This document shows, piece after piece, positions 56,200-64,000 of a DNA stretch of 64,000 bases. Made by a program: the position numbers and the translations under genes. Position 1 is the stretch's first letter. Each line of letters starts with the position of its first letter. The notes under the pieces were generated by a model. It worked only from the letters and a program-made list of their open reading frames with translations, made no database searches and had not been told where the DNA came from. The stretch covers positions 1-64,000 of the forward strand of contig CAJXSL010000004.1 in the NCBI GenBank assembly GCA_913060875.1, in the 5' to 3' direction. This DNA comes from an uncultured Desulfobacteraceae bacterium (lineage in GTDB: Bacteria; Desulfobacterota; Desulfobacteria; Desulfobacterales; UBA5852).

Positions 56200-57522
56200 C
56201 TAAAACGACAATCGCGCTCGCAGGCCGTAGACCCAAATATGATCTTCTTCCGGGTTGAGTGCCGGATCGACCAGGAATTGAATATCCGGTGTAATCGAAA
56301 ATTCCTTTGAGACCTGCACGCGGTAATAGGCTTCCAGCGTGTACTGATCATCCAGATCGGAGCCGAAAAGGGCATCGTTGGGTCGACCCCAGTTGACGCC
56401 AAAACCCAGTTGATGGCCGAAACCGGGCGCCCCGATGCCGCCTGGAGCAAACCCACCACCGATGCTGACGGACCGCTCCAGGAGACTGCCGCCGTCTTCC
56501 GCGAACCCGCCTCTGGCAAATATCAACCATTTTTCGGCGAAGGTATGCGAAAAAGACAAAAATGCTCCCCAGCCGTCTTCCACGTCGATTTCATCCCGTT
56601 CGTCTGCATGCCACAGGGTGAGATGAATGTTGTCGAGATAATACTGATCCCTGGTGGAGGTGACCCAGCCGATCTCGATGTGCTTGAAGTACTCGTGATC
56701 GCTGAAAAAGGTTTCAAATCCCTCAAAGGGATCGGTGGGATCCGAGTTCAGGTCCTCAAAACCGGCGATTAGGTAGACGGTCTCTGCCAACCACCCGCCG
56801 ACCCCAAGTCCCAAAGCGGCATCGTCCGGCAAGTCCATGGTCGCCGCCCCGATACTGAATACGAAGTTATAAAAATCCGTCCAGGGGCTGGTGAGTGCCC
56901 AGACATCGACCCAGTCGGTTACGTCGAGAAATCCGGCCGCAAATCCGAAACCATTCTGCCACTCCTGATTCCAGTAAAGGTTGGTCAGATGCCAGCCGTC
57001 GTCGGTGAACGGAATTCCAATGAAACCTGTGTAACCAAAGCTTTCCAGAGCAAATTCCCCCGGCAGGTTATCCGTGTATCGATGACGATGCTCGGCCAGG
57101 TAGACCAGCGTGCCGCTTGATTTTGAATCTTCAGCGCGCCCCATAAGCTGCCAAAATCCGGAAAAACGCATTACGGCGCTGGCGGCATCATCATCTGTTC
57201 CCGGCAGGCTGTCACTGGCTTTGAGATAGATCGGATAGTAATCCAGGGCATAGGTGTAACCATACTTTTCTAAAATTTCGTCTTTCCATTCATAGTAGGG
57301 TTTCAGAAACGCGAACTCATAGAGTGTATCCTTATCAACGCGTTCCGATTCGATCCGGTTGGGAACCGTATCCGGCCCCCCGAACTTGGCATGTTGCGAC
57401 TCCGTTAGCTGTCCGGATGATTGAGCGAATCCGGGGTATACCGACACCAGGACAAGCAGCATAACAAGCAAGCAACCGGACCATTTTCTTGAATCGTATC
57501 TGATGGTTTTAACTCTATTCAT
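56200..57522 (-). CDS. OprB-family carbohydrate-selective porin
   Basis: About 440 aa with a signal peptide (cleavage after GFA) and alternating beta-barrel sequence ending in a terminal Phe (GLRARLSF), as outer-membrane porins do. WQLMGR, GFAAGFLDVTDWVD and a long series of strands resemble the OprB family. Unlike Pseudomonas OprB, it follows a channel/stress context rather than a sugar operon. ATG 57522 has GGAAG upstream; ATG 57534 is equally possible. Confidence 0.88.
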   Translation of the reverse strand: MNRVKTIRYDSRKWSGCLLVMLLVLVSVYPGFAQSSGQLTESQHAKFGGPDTVPNRIESERVDKDTLYEFAFLKPYYEWKDEILEKYGYTYALDYYPIYLKASDSLPGTDDDAASAVMRFSGFWQLMGRAEDSKSSGTLVYLAEHRHRYTDNLPGEFALESFGYTGFIGIPFTDDGWHLTNLYWNQEWQNGFGFAAGFLDVTDWVDVWALTSPWTDFYNFVFSIGAATMDLPDDAALGLGVGGWLAETVYLIAGFEDLNSDPTDPFEGFETFFSDHEYFKHIEIGWVTSTRDQYYLDNIHLTLWHADERDEIDVEDGWGAFLSFSHTFAEKWLIFARGGFAEDGGSLLERSVSIGGGFAPGGIGAPGFGHQLGFGVNWGRPNDALFGSDLDDQYTLEAYYRVQVSKEFSITPDIQFLVDPALNPEEDHIWVYGLRARLSF

Positions 57523-57712
57523 AGCGTCTTCCATATAGCCTGCGTTTTAAAAAGCAGTGCTGGTTGCCTTGCTTCAGCAACACGGGGTGGGCTTGCAAGA
57601 AGCAGGGCGGGCGAGAGCCGCCGGAGCCAGGGCTTCCTCGGCTCGAACCACTGCCCATTTTTCAACGGCAAAGCCAACACCCGGTTGTGCAACGGTCAAC
57701 CCAGCCGGACGC

Positions 57713-58624
57713 TTAGGCTTCTTTTACATTTGCTCGCACGTCGTAGCTTTCAGAACCAAACCAGTCCAGCATCCGTACGTTGACGTCGTCCGGGTGATCC
57801 AGCATGGACCAATGGCCGCCTTGAATGAATTCAATACGGCACTCAGCATCCACACGTGAAGGCGTATCAATGGCCTGGGTCGGCCACAAGAACATGTCTT
57901 GCTCAGGGTAAATCACCATGACCGGCACCTTGACGTTCGGATAGACGTTCGGATCTTTGGCCGTTGCCAGGTAGTCCATGACCATTGGGTTGGCTATGTC
58001 ATAGTTCAGCCATTCGATACGGCCGGTTTCTTTGATTGCGTTCTTGACCGCTTCTTTTTCAGGATGGGAACAGAAAAAAAGATCGAAGTATTTGAAGTCG
58101 TTCGCCATATAGAGTTCTTCCATACCAGCCTGAGTATGATGGTAGGTAAACCAGTTGGTCTTAACGGATTCAAGCATGCGCTCGGGGGTGCCTCGTTCCT
58201 GAGTCATGTCGTGGGCCTGGCCAAACACACAGCCCAAGTGGCCAACTGACAAGGAGCAGTATTTTCTGAACAGCTCCGGTTTCTGCATGATCATGGGCCA
58301 TGTAATGGCAGAGCCCCAGTCATGGCCCACTAAGTTGATATCTTTAAGACCCAGTTTTTCGATAATCTCGAACATATGATCAATGATTTTTTCAACTTTG
58401 TAATGCTCAACTTCAACTGGACGGTCAGTGCGACCGTAACCCAGCGTATCTGGGACAATACAGCGGTACCCTGCGTTTAATAATGCCGGTACCTGGTATT
58501 TCCAACAGCTGCCGTCATCGGGCATGCCGTGCACCAGCATTACTACTCCTTTGTCGCCGCTTCCTTGATCGCTTACATGATAGTTCCAACCGCCAATTTT
58601 CATGGTTTTTCCGGGTAAACTCAT
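57713..58624 (-). CDS. alpha/beta hydrolase, epoxide-hydrolase/haloalkane-dehalogenase-like
   Basis: 303 aa. The nucleophile elbow is GHDWGS with Asp102 as nucleophile, which points to the epoxide hydrolase / dehalogenase branch rather than esterases (Ser). The oxyanion segment VHGMPDDGSCW and the closing His in QGGHWSMLDHP are present. No signal peptide, so cytoplasmic. AAGGAG lies six bases before the ATG. It sits between two outer-membrane protein genes in the leftward cluster, suggesting use on a lipophilic compound, but this is speculative. Confidence 0.9.
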   Translation of the reverse strand: MSLPGKTMKIGGWNYHVSDQGSGDKGVVMLVHGMPDDGSCWKYQVPALLNAGYRCIVPDTLGYGRTDRPVEVEHYKVEKIIDHMFEIIEKLGLKDINLVGHDWGSAITWPMIMQKPELFRKYCSLSVGHLGCVFGQAHDMTQERGTPERMLESVKTNWFTYHHTQAGMEELYMANDFKYFDLFFCSHPEKEAVKNAIKETGRIEWLNYDIANPMVMDYLATAKDPNVYPNVKVPVMVIYPEQDMFLWPTQAIDTPSRVDAECRIEFIQGGHWSMLDHPDDVNVRMLDWFGSESYDVRANVKEA

Positions 58625-58730
58625 TGTTTTCTCCTTTTTCTGTGTTGATGATGGTTTATTCAGACCCTAACCAGTACCTGCGACAATGGTCTCAAGAACA
58701 TATTCAGACAGCGACAGATTTCACCCCCTC

Positions 58731-59567
58731 TCACCATATGATCTTGTAGCCACACTCAAGGGATCCATCCACAGGCCGATCTGCACCGATCTGAAAACCG
58801 GGGCGCAGGTAGATGCTGTGGCCTTTCGTTCCGAAATACTTGTCGATCATGGTCCCGACTTCAACATCGATATTGAGGAATTCCGTGTTGTTCTCGTAGT
58901 CTAGCACACCCGTCGGGTTGAGCAGGACCCAGCGCTGTTTGTCGGACGACATCTTGAGGAAGTAAATGTCGATCAGCCCCTGATGGATGTCGCTGCGGCC
59001 GTCATCTTCCTCGATGCTGAACTTGTGCTGGTAGGCCGGTGAGATCAGATCAAACAGGCCCCCGAAAGGCTTGAAGAAAACGGCAAACACTTGCGGGCCC
59101 AGGGAGGTGGCGCCGGAACCTAGGCTGTCTTCTTCCGCCGTGTCCAGAAACGCTTCCAGGCCGGTTGCGATCGCGAACTTCTTCTCCATGTTCATGTAAG
59201 GCACAATGAGGAAGCGGATGTCCGTGTCCCCGAAACCCGAATCGTCAAGATCGTCGGTTCCGTCGTCATCCAGGTCGGCGCTGATATCGAGATATCGTGC
59301 CTTGACGCGGAACTGCAGTTTGCCGTCTAGCAAAGGCGCCCTGAACTCAAACGTAGTGATGTTCTGGTTGCCGTCGCCATCCGTGTTCAGCCACTGGTAC
59401 TCGTTGTAGATCCTGGCATCGAATGTAAAATTGATAGGATTGGTACCGGTCTTGTCCGCTTTCATGTCCAATTGCGGATCCTCTTCGGCCGCAGCATCGA
59501 AAGTTATTGCCACTATCGACAAGATCGCCGCCAAGACGATGCCGCAGCACCTTTGCAGTGGTTTCAT
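58731..59567 (-). CDS. outer-membrane beta-barrel protein of unknown function
   Basis: 278 aa with a signal peptide (cleavage after AAA) and an alternating hydrophobic pattern ending GYKIIW, the aromatic C terminus of outer-membrane barrels. An Asp-rich turn DLDDDGTDDLDDSGFGD (about residues 100-116) could bind calcium. The start at 59567 has GGAGGTG upstream; the frame to 59603 lacks a signal. Part of the leftward envelope cluster. Confidence 0.75.
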   Translation of the reverse strand: MKPLQRCCGIVLAAILSIVAITFDAAAEEDPQLDMKADKTGTNPINFTFDARIYNEYQWLNTDGDGNQNITTFEFRAPLLDGKLQFRVKARYLDISADLDDDGTDDLDDSGFGDTDIRFLIVPYMNMEKKFAIATGLEAFLDTAEEDSLGSGATSLGPQVFAVFFKPFGGLFDLISPAYQHKFSIEEDDGRSDIHQGLIDIYFLKMSSDKQRWVLLNPTGVLDYENNTEFLNIDVEVGTMIDKYFGTKGHSIYLRPGFQIGADRPVDGSLECGYKIIW

Positions 59568-59731
59568 TCCGGTCACCTCCAATGCGTGATCATGTCTGCC
59601 CACGACGATGAGTGCTCAGCCGGAACTCCGTTTCAACGCCACCCCCTCATAGGTTCCGGGTTCCGGATTCACCGTTCGAAGGGTTGGGTTTCAGCCTTTG
59701 AAGCGCTGAACCTGAACGCTTTATCCTTATT

Positions 59732-61276
59732 CTATTTCACCAACTCTATTTCCCCCGGCCGCCAGGTCAGGTCGATCCAGGGCTGAAGCGGGCCGTACAT
59801 GCGCAGGGCCAGCCACCAGCTCTTGCCGGGGATGGTCTGCAGCCAGTTTCCTTCCTTGCCTTTGGGCGGTTGCGGTGCGAAGTAGATGTCGTACGAGCCA
59901 TCGGCGTTTTTCTTCACGCCCTCGGTCTGGCTGCCCAGCGTCGGGAACTGCTGGTCGGTCTGCAGCTGGGAGCGGGTCTGGGTGTCATACAGGGTTAACG
60001 CCCAGAAGTCCTTCACCGGGGGATCCGGGGGCAGGTGAAGCTTGTAGGTCTTGGAACCGTTCAGCGGTCGTCTCTCGGAATCCAGCGCGATGAGGCCATA
60101 GTCGGAGCCCTTGCCGGCAACGGTCACCGCCATGGCCGGCGACACGCAGATGTAACCGAAGTGGAAGAGCGCCCGCGCGTCGAGATTGTAAGCGCCGTTC
60201 TTCTCAAAGGCGGTGTTTTTGCTGGCATAGGCCATCATCCAGGCGCTGTCGTCGCCATAGATCAGGTTTCCCGCCTCGCGCGGAAAGAAGCTGATGGCGC
60301 GAGTGGCCGCATTGCCGATGGCGGCGGCATCGGTGAGGATCTTCTGCATGCGCGCATCTGGATTGAAGGGCTTGCCCTTCTCGATACCGATGGCCGCCAT
60401 CATCCCCTTGGCTTCCGACCCCAGGTAATCGTCGGGTTCGCCCTGAATGAGGTCATGCAGTTTTTCGAAAAAGCTGTCGTCGTTTGGCAAAATCGTGTTC
60501 ATCTCCTTGCCCGAAACGTTGAAAAATTCCATTGGAGGAGGATTGGTCTTCGCGGTGAACGCGTAGACCTTGAGGTTGTTGCGGATGTTGGCGGATGCCG
60601 CCGGGATCGCCTTTTCCAGCGGCAGCGTCTTGTCGAGGTATCCACGCATGAACACCCACACGCCACTGGTTTTCGACGGGACGACAAAATATCCTTGCGG
60701 CACATCGCCTTTGTATCCGGGAGGCAGCACCAGATACTTGCCGCCCTTGCCCTTGTCAGGGCCGGCAACGCCCAGGTCGGTCATGTAGCGAAAGGCCATG
60801 TCATCCAGAATACCGAGCATCCCGGGTGGCAGATCGATGACCGTGGGACCGTCCTTCAGCAGGTCGAGAAAGCCCACGGCATACATGGTCGAGGTGTTGC
60901 CGGTCAGAAGCAGGGTCGTGGAATCCATAAGGTTGTCCCAGATGCAGATCTTGTGACTGGCATCGGCACCAACGCTCGCCTGCCCCTCCCGCAAGGTGTA
61001 CATCGACATCATCGGGATGGAATTGATAAAAACGTTCACCGCACGCGAGCGATCGAGGTACTCGTACACGGTCGCCACCGTTTTATCGGTTGGTACGCCA
61101 TCAAAGAAATCGAGGGTGCCGATCGATGTCGACACCGTGTCCGGGGCTGTAATCGAGGCCGGAATATCGGTGGACATCTTCATCTTGGGCGGCTGCGCCG
61201 CAAGCGTTGCCATAATGCTGGTTGCTATTAATCCGGCCGTCAGGATGATGATTGATTTCGCATTCATTTTTTTCAT
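59732..61276 (-). CDS. DUF1254/DUF1214 protein, secreted (copy 1)
   Basis: 514 aa with a signal peptide (cleavage after LAA, about residue 27). DUF1254 occupies roughly residues 60-200 and DUF1214 the last 110, ending FWALTLYDTQTRSQLQTDQQFP...NWLQTIPGKSWWLALRMYGPLQPWID, a well-known DUF1214 ending. The function of these families is not established. The copy at 61370-62890 is closely related in layout. The start could also be ATG 61267, nine bases in. Confidence 0.92.
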   Translation of the reverse strand: MKKMNAKSIIILTAGLIATSIMATLAAQPPKMKMSTDIPASITAPDTVSTSIGTLDFFDGVPTDKTVATVYEYLDRSRAVNVFINSIPMMSMYTLREGQASVGADASHKICIWDNLMDSTTLLLTGNTSTMYAVGFLDLLKDGPTVIDLPPGMLGILDDMAFRYMTDLGVAGPDKGKGGKYLVLPPGYKGDVPQGYFVVPSKTSGVWVFMRGYLDKTLPLEKAIPAASANIRNNLKVYAFTAKTNPPPMEFFNVSGKEMNTILPNDDSFFEKLHDLIQGEPDDYLGSEAKGMMAAIGIEKGKPFNPDARMQKILTDAAAIGNAATRAISFFPREAGNLIYGDDSAWMMAYASKNTAFEKNGAYNLDARALFHFGYICVSPAMAVTVAGKGSDYGLIALDSERRPLNGSKTYKLHLPPDPPVKDFWALTLYDTQTRSQLQTDQQFPTLGSQTEGVKKNADGSYDIYFAPQPPKGKEGNWLQTIPGKSWWLALRMYGPLQPWIDLTWRPGEIELVK

Positions 61277-61369
61277 TCCTATCTTTCTTCTCCGGAGCTA
61301 ACGTCAGGGCTTCGATCCCGGAGGCATTTATCAAGATTTGCGTTTCGCGGCCCCCTGAATACCAATGTG

Positions 61370-62890
61370 CTATTTCACCAACGTCGGGTCCCCCGGCCGC
61401 CATGTCTTCTCAAACCAGGGATCAAGGGGACCGTAGAGCCGGAACAGCATGTTCCAGCCCTTTCCGGGAACTGTCTGGATCCAGTTGCTGGCCTTCCCGG
61501 CCGGGGCCTCGGGAGCGAAGTAGACATCAAACGAACCATCGGCGTTCTGCTGCATGCCTTCGTCCAGGCTGCTGACACCCGGGAACTGCTGATCAGTCTG
61601 AAGCTCGGCGCGCGTCTGATTGTCGTACAGGGTGAAGGACCAGAAATCCTTAGCAGGCACATTGGGCGGCAAATGAACCGTGTAGGTCTTGCCGCCATCT
61701 AGGGTGTTGCCCTTGGCATCGGTGTAGGCCATCGCATATTGCGATCCCTTGCCGACCATCTTCGAAGTCATCGCCGGGGTGATGCCGGTCGCATAGAAGT
61801 GGAAGTAGGCGCGGCCGTCGAGCACGACGGCGCCGTCTTCAATGAATTCATGACTGCCGCCGGGAAACGGCGTCGCCCAGACGCCCTCGCCGGGATAGTA
61901 GTAGAACCTTTCCTCACGCGGGCGTGCCGCGAGGGTGCGCACCGTGGCGGCGCCGACATCGGCGGCCTCGGTCAGGATTTTCTTCATCCGGGCGTCGGGC
62001 TTGAATGGCTGGCCCTTCTTGATGCCTATCGATGCCAAAAGGCCGAGAAGTTCCGGGCTCTGGCCCTCGGTAGGTTCGGCCTGCACAACCTCGTTGATCT
62101 CCTCGTAGATCCCGTAGTCCATTCGATGAATCGTATTGTGGAACTTGCCGGATACATTAATAAAGTTCATCTTCGGCGGATTGGCCTTCTGAGACAGCGA
62201 ATACACGCGAAATATCTTCTTGGTTGTATTGACGGCTGGAGCGGTGTCACCGTCCACCTGGAATCCGCGCCAAATGACCCAGTTCCCGTAGGTGTTCGTA
62301 GGTGCCACATGGTATCCCTGCAGGACTTCACCCGCATAACCTGGAGGAATAATCAAAAACTTGCCGCCCTTGCCTTTGTCCGGTCCGGCGTTGCCGAAGT
62401 CAGCCACATAGTGAAACCAGTGATCGTCAATAATACCAAGCACGTTGGGCGGCGTCTCGATGACCATCGGCTCATCACTCAATTCAAGCCACATCGCCAT
62501 GTAGATGCTCACCGTGTTCGGTGTCAGCCACAGCGCCTTGGAATCCATGAGGTCTTCAAATAGAAGGACCGTCGTATTCGCCGGCCCAAAGTTTAGAAGA
62601 CCCTTACGCATACCAGCCATGGATGCGATCGGGATGCTGCTCAAATAAGCCTGTACACCTCGCTGAAAATCCAGGTTGTCATAGACCTTCTGCGCGGTTT
62701 TCTCGTCGGGAACGCCATCGAAGAGATTCAGGGTGCCAATGCGTGTCTGCAGTTTGTCCGGTGTGGCGATCCCCGGCGGGATGTCGGTGGTCATCTTCAT
62801 TTGGGGCGGCGGGGTGGCCACATGGGAGCACGCCATGCCGGCGCTCATGACGAGGACCGCGATCAGAATAAACAAACGTTTGGTTTTCAT
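61370..62890 (-). CDS. DUF1254/DUF1214 protein, secreted (copy 2)
   Basis: 506 aa, same domain order as copy 1, 93 bases upstream of it. The N terminus MKTKRLFILIAVLVMSAGMACSHV is a signal with a possible but imperfect lipobox (GMAC). The C terminus has FWSFTLYDNQTRAELQTDQQFP...NWIQTVPGKGWNMLFRLYGPLDPWFEKTWRPGDP, as in copy 1. AAGGAG precedes the ATG. The pair probably arose by tandem duplication; clear divergence suggests an old event and different substrates or partners. Confidence 0.92.
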   Translation of the reverse strand: MKTKRLFILIAVLVMSAGMACSHVATPPPQMKMTTDIPPGIATPDKLQTRIGTLNLFDGVPDEKTAQKVYDNLDFQRGVQAYLSSIPIASMAGMRKGLLNFGPANTTVLLFEDLMDSKALWLTPNTVSIYMAMWLELSDEPMVIETPPNVLGIIDDHWFHYVADFGNAGPDKGKGGKFLIIPPGYAGEVLQGYHVAPTNTYGNWVIWRGFQVDGDTAPAVNTTKKIFRVYSLSQKANPPKMNFINVSGKFHNTIHRMDYGIYEEINEVVQAEPTEGQSPELLGLLASIGIKKGQPFKPDARMKKILTEAADVGAATVRTLAARPREERFYYYPGEGVWATPFPGGSHEFIEDGAVVLDGRAYFHFYATGITPAMTSKMVGKGSQYAMAYTDAKGNTLDGGKTYTVHLPPNVPAKDFWSFTLYDNQTRAELQTDQQFPGVSSLDEGMQQNADGSFDVYFAPEAPAGKASNWIQTVPGKGWNMLFRLYGPLDPWFEKTWRPGDPTLVK

Positions 62891-62919
62891 AATATCTCCT
62901 TGGGAGCATAGGTTTCAGA

Positions 62920-63738
62920 CTAAAAGGCGACCACCAGACCGAGAATGGGGCCGTGCAGGGTCACGTCCCACTCGAATTGGTTCACCCCGCTGCCGTCTTC
63001 GTAATCCCAGGAAAGGGCGCGGTAACCGCCGATGAATTTGGCATCTTTTTCCCCGAACAGATCAAACCGGAAGCCCACCAACCCGCCGGCGTGCCAGGTG
63101 ACGTCGGAAGCCACGCCGAACCCACCGATACTGCCTTCCAGAGAGAGGGTCCAGCGCTCCGAGAGATCGAAGAGCGCCCGCAGGCCGACAACCGGATCGA
63201 GCCAATCCTGATCGCCGCTGACCTTACTGAAGCCCTTGAAATCGAGCTCGAGGTCGAGATAGGTGTAGCGACCGCCGGCCGTGCCATCGATGCTCACCGA
63301 GGGTCCGCCCCGGGCCGGTCCATCGGTAAGCGCCCAGTTGCCGAACCGGTAAAACCCGCCCAGCGACATCACGATCAAATCCATAGAGGGTTCGATCTTG
63401 ATGCCCTTGGTGTTGGTATCCTGGCCCAGGTTGGCATAGATAACGTTGGAGAGAATCCCCCAGCGATCGTTGCCGGCCTCGAAGGCGATCATGGCGCCGA
63501 TGTTCATCTCGTCCCAGATATCGCTGAAGTCCATGTCGATGTCCGATGTCCGGCCTTTCATAGTCACATCCCCTTCTAGGGAGACAAACCAGGCATAGGG
63601 GGCCACCGCGTAGGTCCATTCGGTGTCACCGATAGCGTCTCCGGCCCAAACGGTCGACGGCCCAAACAGAAGTACAAGGCCAATTGTCATCCGCACGACC
63701 ATCGTCCCGCCGGATCTCCTTCGGAGTGCCTTCAACAC
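62920..63738 (-). CDS. outer-membrane beta-barrel protein
   Basis: About 272 aa. The signal region (ending VWA) leads into an alternating barrel sequence finishing in a C-terminal Phe (GPILGLVVAF), as for beta-barrel assembly signals. WTYAVAPYAWFVSLEGDVTMKG at the start of the mature part resembles a common family of small proteobacterial barrels. The GTG at 63738 has AGGAAGG close by; ATG 63702 is the main alternative and also gives a good signal. It lies 29 bases before the first DUF1254 gene. Confidence 0.75.
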   Translation of the reverse strand: MLKALRRRSGGTMVVRMTIGLVLLFGPSTVWAGDAIGDTEWTYAVAPYAWFVSLEGDVTMKGRTSDIDMDFSDIWDEMNIGAMIAFEAGNDRWGILSNVIYANLGQDTNTKGIKIEPSMDLIVMSLGGFYRFGNWALTDGPARGGPSVSIDGTAGGRYTYLDLELDFKGFSKVSGDQDWLDPVVGLRALFDLSERWTLSLEGSIGGFGVASDVTWHAGGLVGFRFDLFGEKDAKFIGGYRALSWDYEDGSGVNQFEWDVTLHGPILGLVVAF

Positions 63739-63829
63739 AACACCTTCCTGAAAAAAGCGAGAGCACGCACGGGCATTGCGTTCCCGTATCGAAAAAAGGC
63801 CAACACGCCGGGTAGGGGCATCATTTCCG

Positions 63830-64000
63830 TTATTGGCTCCCACCGTGAACATTGTCGAAAAAGGTTCGAATCCTTTCTGCCCAAAACTTGAACGCCTCTT
63901 CCGCAGACCCCCATGCGCTGAAGCGCTCGGTAAAGCCGGCACTGCGCTTGTCTTTGGCCACCGCAATAACCTCCTTGGTCGAGGTGTCCAGAACCATCAG
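63830..64000 (-). CDS. DUF3313-like lipoprotein, C-terminal end only
   Basis: The last 56 codons of a gene that begins beyond the window. The translation LMVLDTSTKEVIAVAKDKRSAG...WGSAEEAFKFWAERIRTFFD matches the C-terminal pattern of DUF3313 proteins (Asp-x-x-T-x-E-V-x-A, then a W-x-x-x-E-A-F-x-x-W-A helix). These are usually outer-membrane lipoproteins of unknown role. It ends with TAA at 63830-63832, 91 bases before the barrel gene, and is probably the start of the same cluster. Confidence 0.65.
   Translation of the reverse strand: MMVLDTSTKEVIAVAKDKRSAGFTERFSAWGSAEEAFKFWAERIRTFFDNVHGGSQ

Noticed and set aside
63855-63880. T-arm-like sequence GGTTCGAATCC suggesting a tRNA
   Set aside because: No acceptor, D or anticodon arm can be drawn around it, and the same bases encode the conserved WAERIRTFF end of the DUF3313-like protein on the minus strand.

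Overview
The window is about 64 kb of a GC-rich Gram-negative chromosome. Gene content points to a member of the Desulfobacterota, probably near the Desulfosarcina/Desulfobacteraceae group: a PfaA-like lipid/polyketide synthase with its own phosphopantetheinyl transferase, a TAXI-type TRAP transporter, many outer-membrane and lipoprotein genes, ECF and sigma-54 regulation, and dispersed palindromic repeats. This assignment is inferred from gene families; there is no rRNA or other marker gene in the window.

Layout. 0-6 kb: the 3' end of a multidomain synthase (ACP-ACP-KR-DH), a PPTase overlapping its stop, and a long-chain acyl-CoA ligase. 6-9.5 kb: a candidate small RNA, a small secreted protein, an ECF sigma / anti-sigma / CnrX-Spy-like sensor trio, and dodecin. 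9.5-17 kb: htpG, a DUF1566 protein, a universal stress protein, and a TAXI TRAP transporter. 17-23 kb: a glycosyltransferase, a lipoprotein, and a compact operon CPBP protease - nitrilase - DMT exporter - homocysteine methyltransferase family protein. 23-36 kb: hrpA, a CoA-disulfide-reductase-like flavoprotein, corA, an SLC12/APC transporter, a long MscS channel and a MarR regulator.

36-49 kb is a stress and regulation island: groEL-groES, HU, a DksA-type zinc-finger protein, YitT, a small OB-fold-like secreted protein, a zinc-ribbon protein behind a near-consensus sigma-54 promoter, a sigma-54 activator with a degenerate receiver domain, two tandem paralogues of unknown function that look GNAT-like, a small heat shock protein, and an unusual fusion of a KaiC-like domain (Walker A lost), an XRE HTH and a cupin. 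49-52 kb: a PASTA-domain secreted protein and an MFS transporter. 52-64 kb is one long leftward envelope cluster: DUF3313 lipoprotein (partial) - beta-barrel - two DUF1254 proteins - beta-barrel - alpha/beta hydrolase - OprB porin - K+ channel - MscS - unknown.

Two families of short non-coding mobile-looking repeats are present. Family 1 has four copies with terminal inverted repeats (7.1, 12.3, 23.0 and 44.3 kb). Family 2 is a large palindrome at 51.9 kb, with a degenerate copy at 35.6 kb and an isolated end at 45.8 kb. The most noteworthy items are the sigma-54 / zinc-ribbon / GNAT-like locus, the KaiC-like-XRE-cupin fusion, the ACP with Thr in place of the modified Ser, and the candidate small RNA at 6447-6522.
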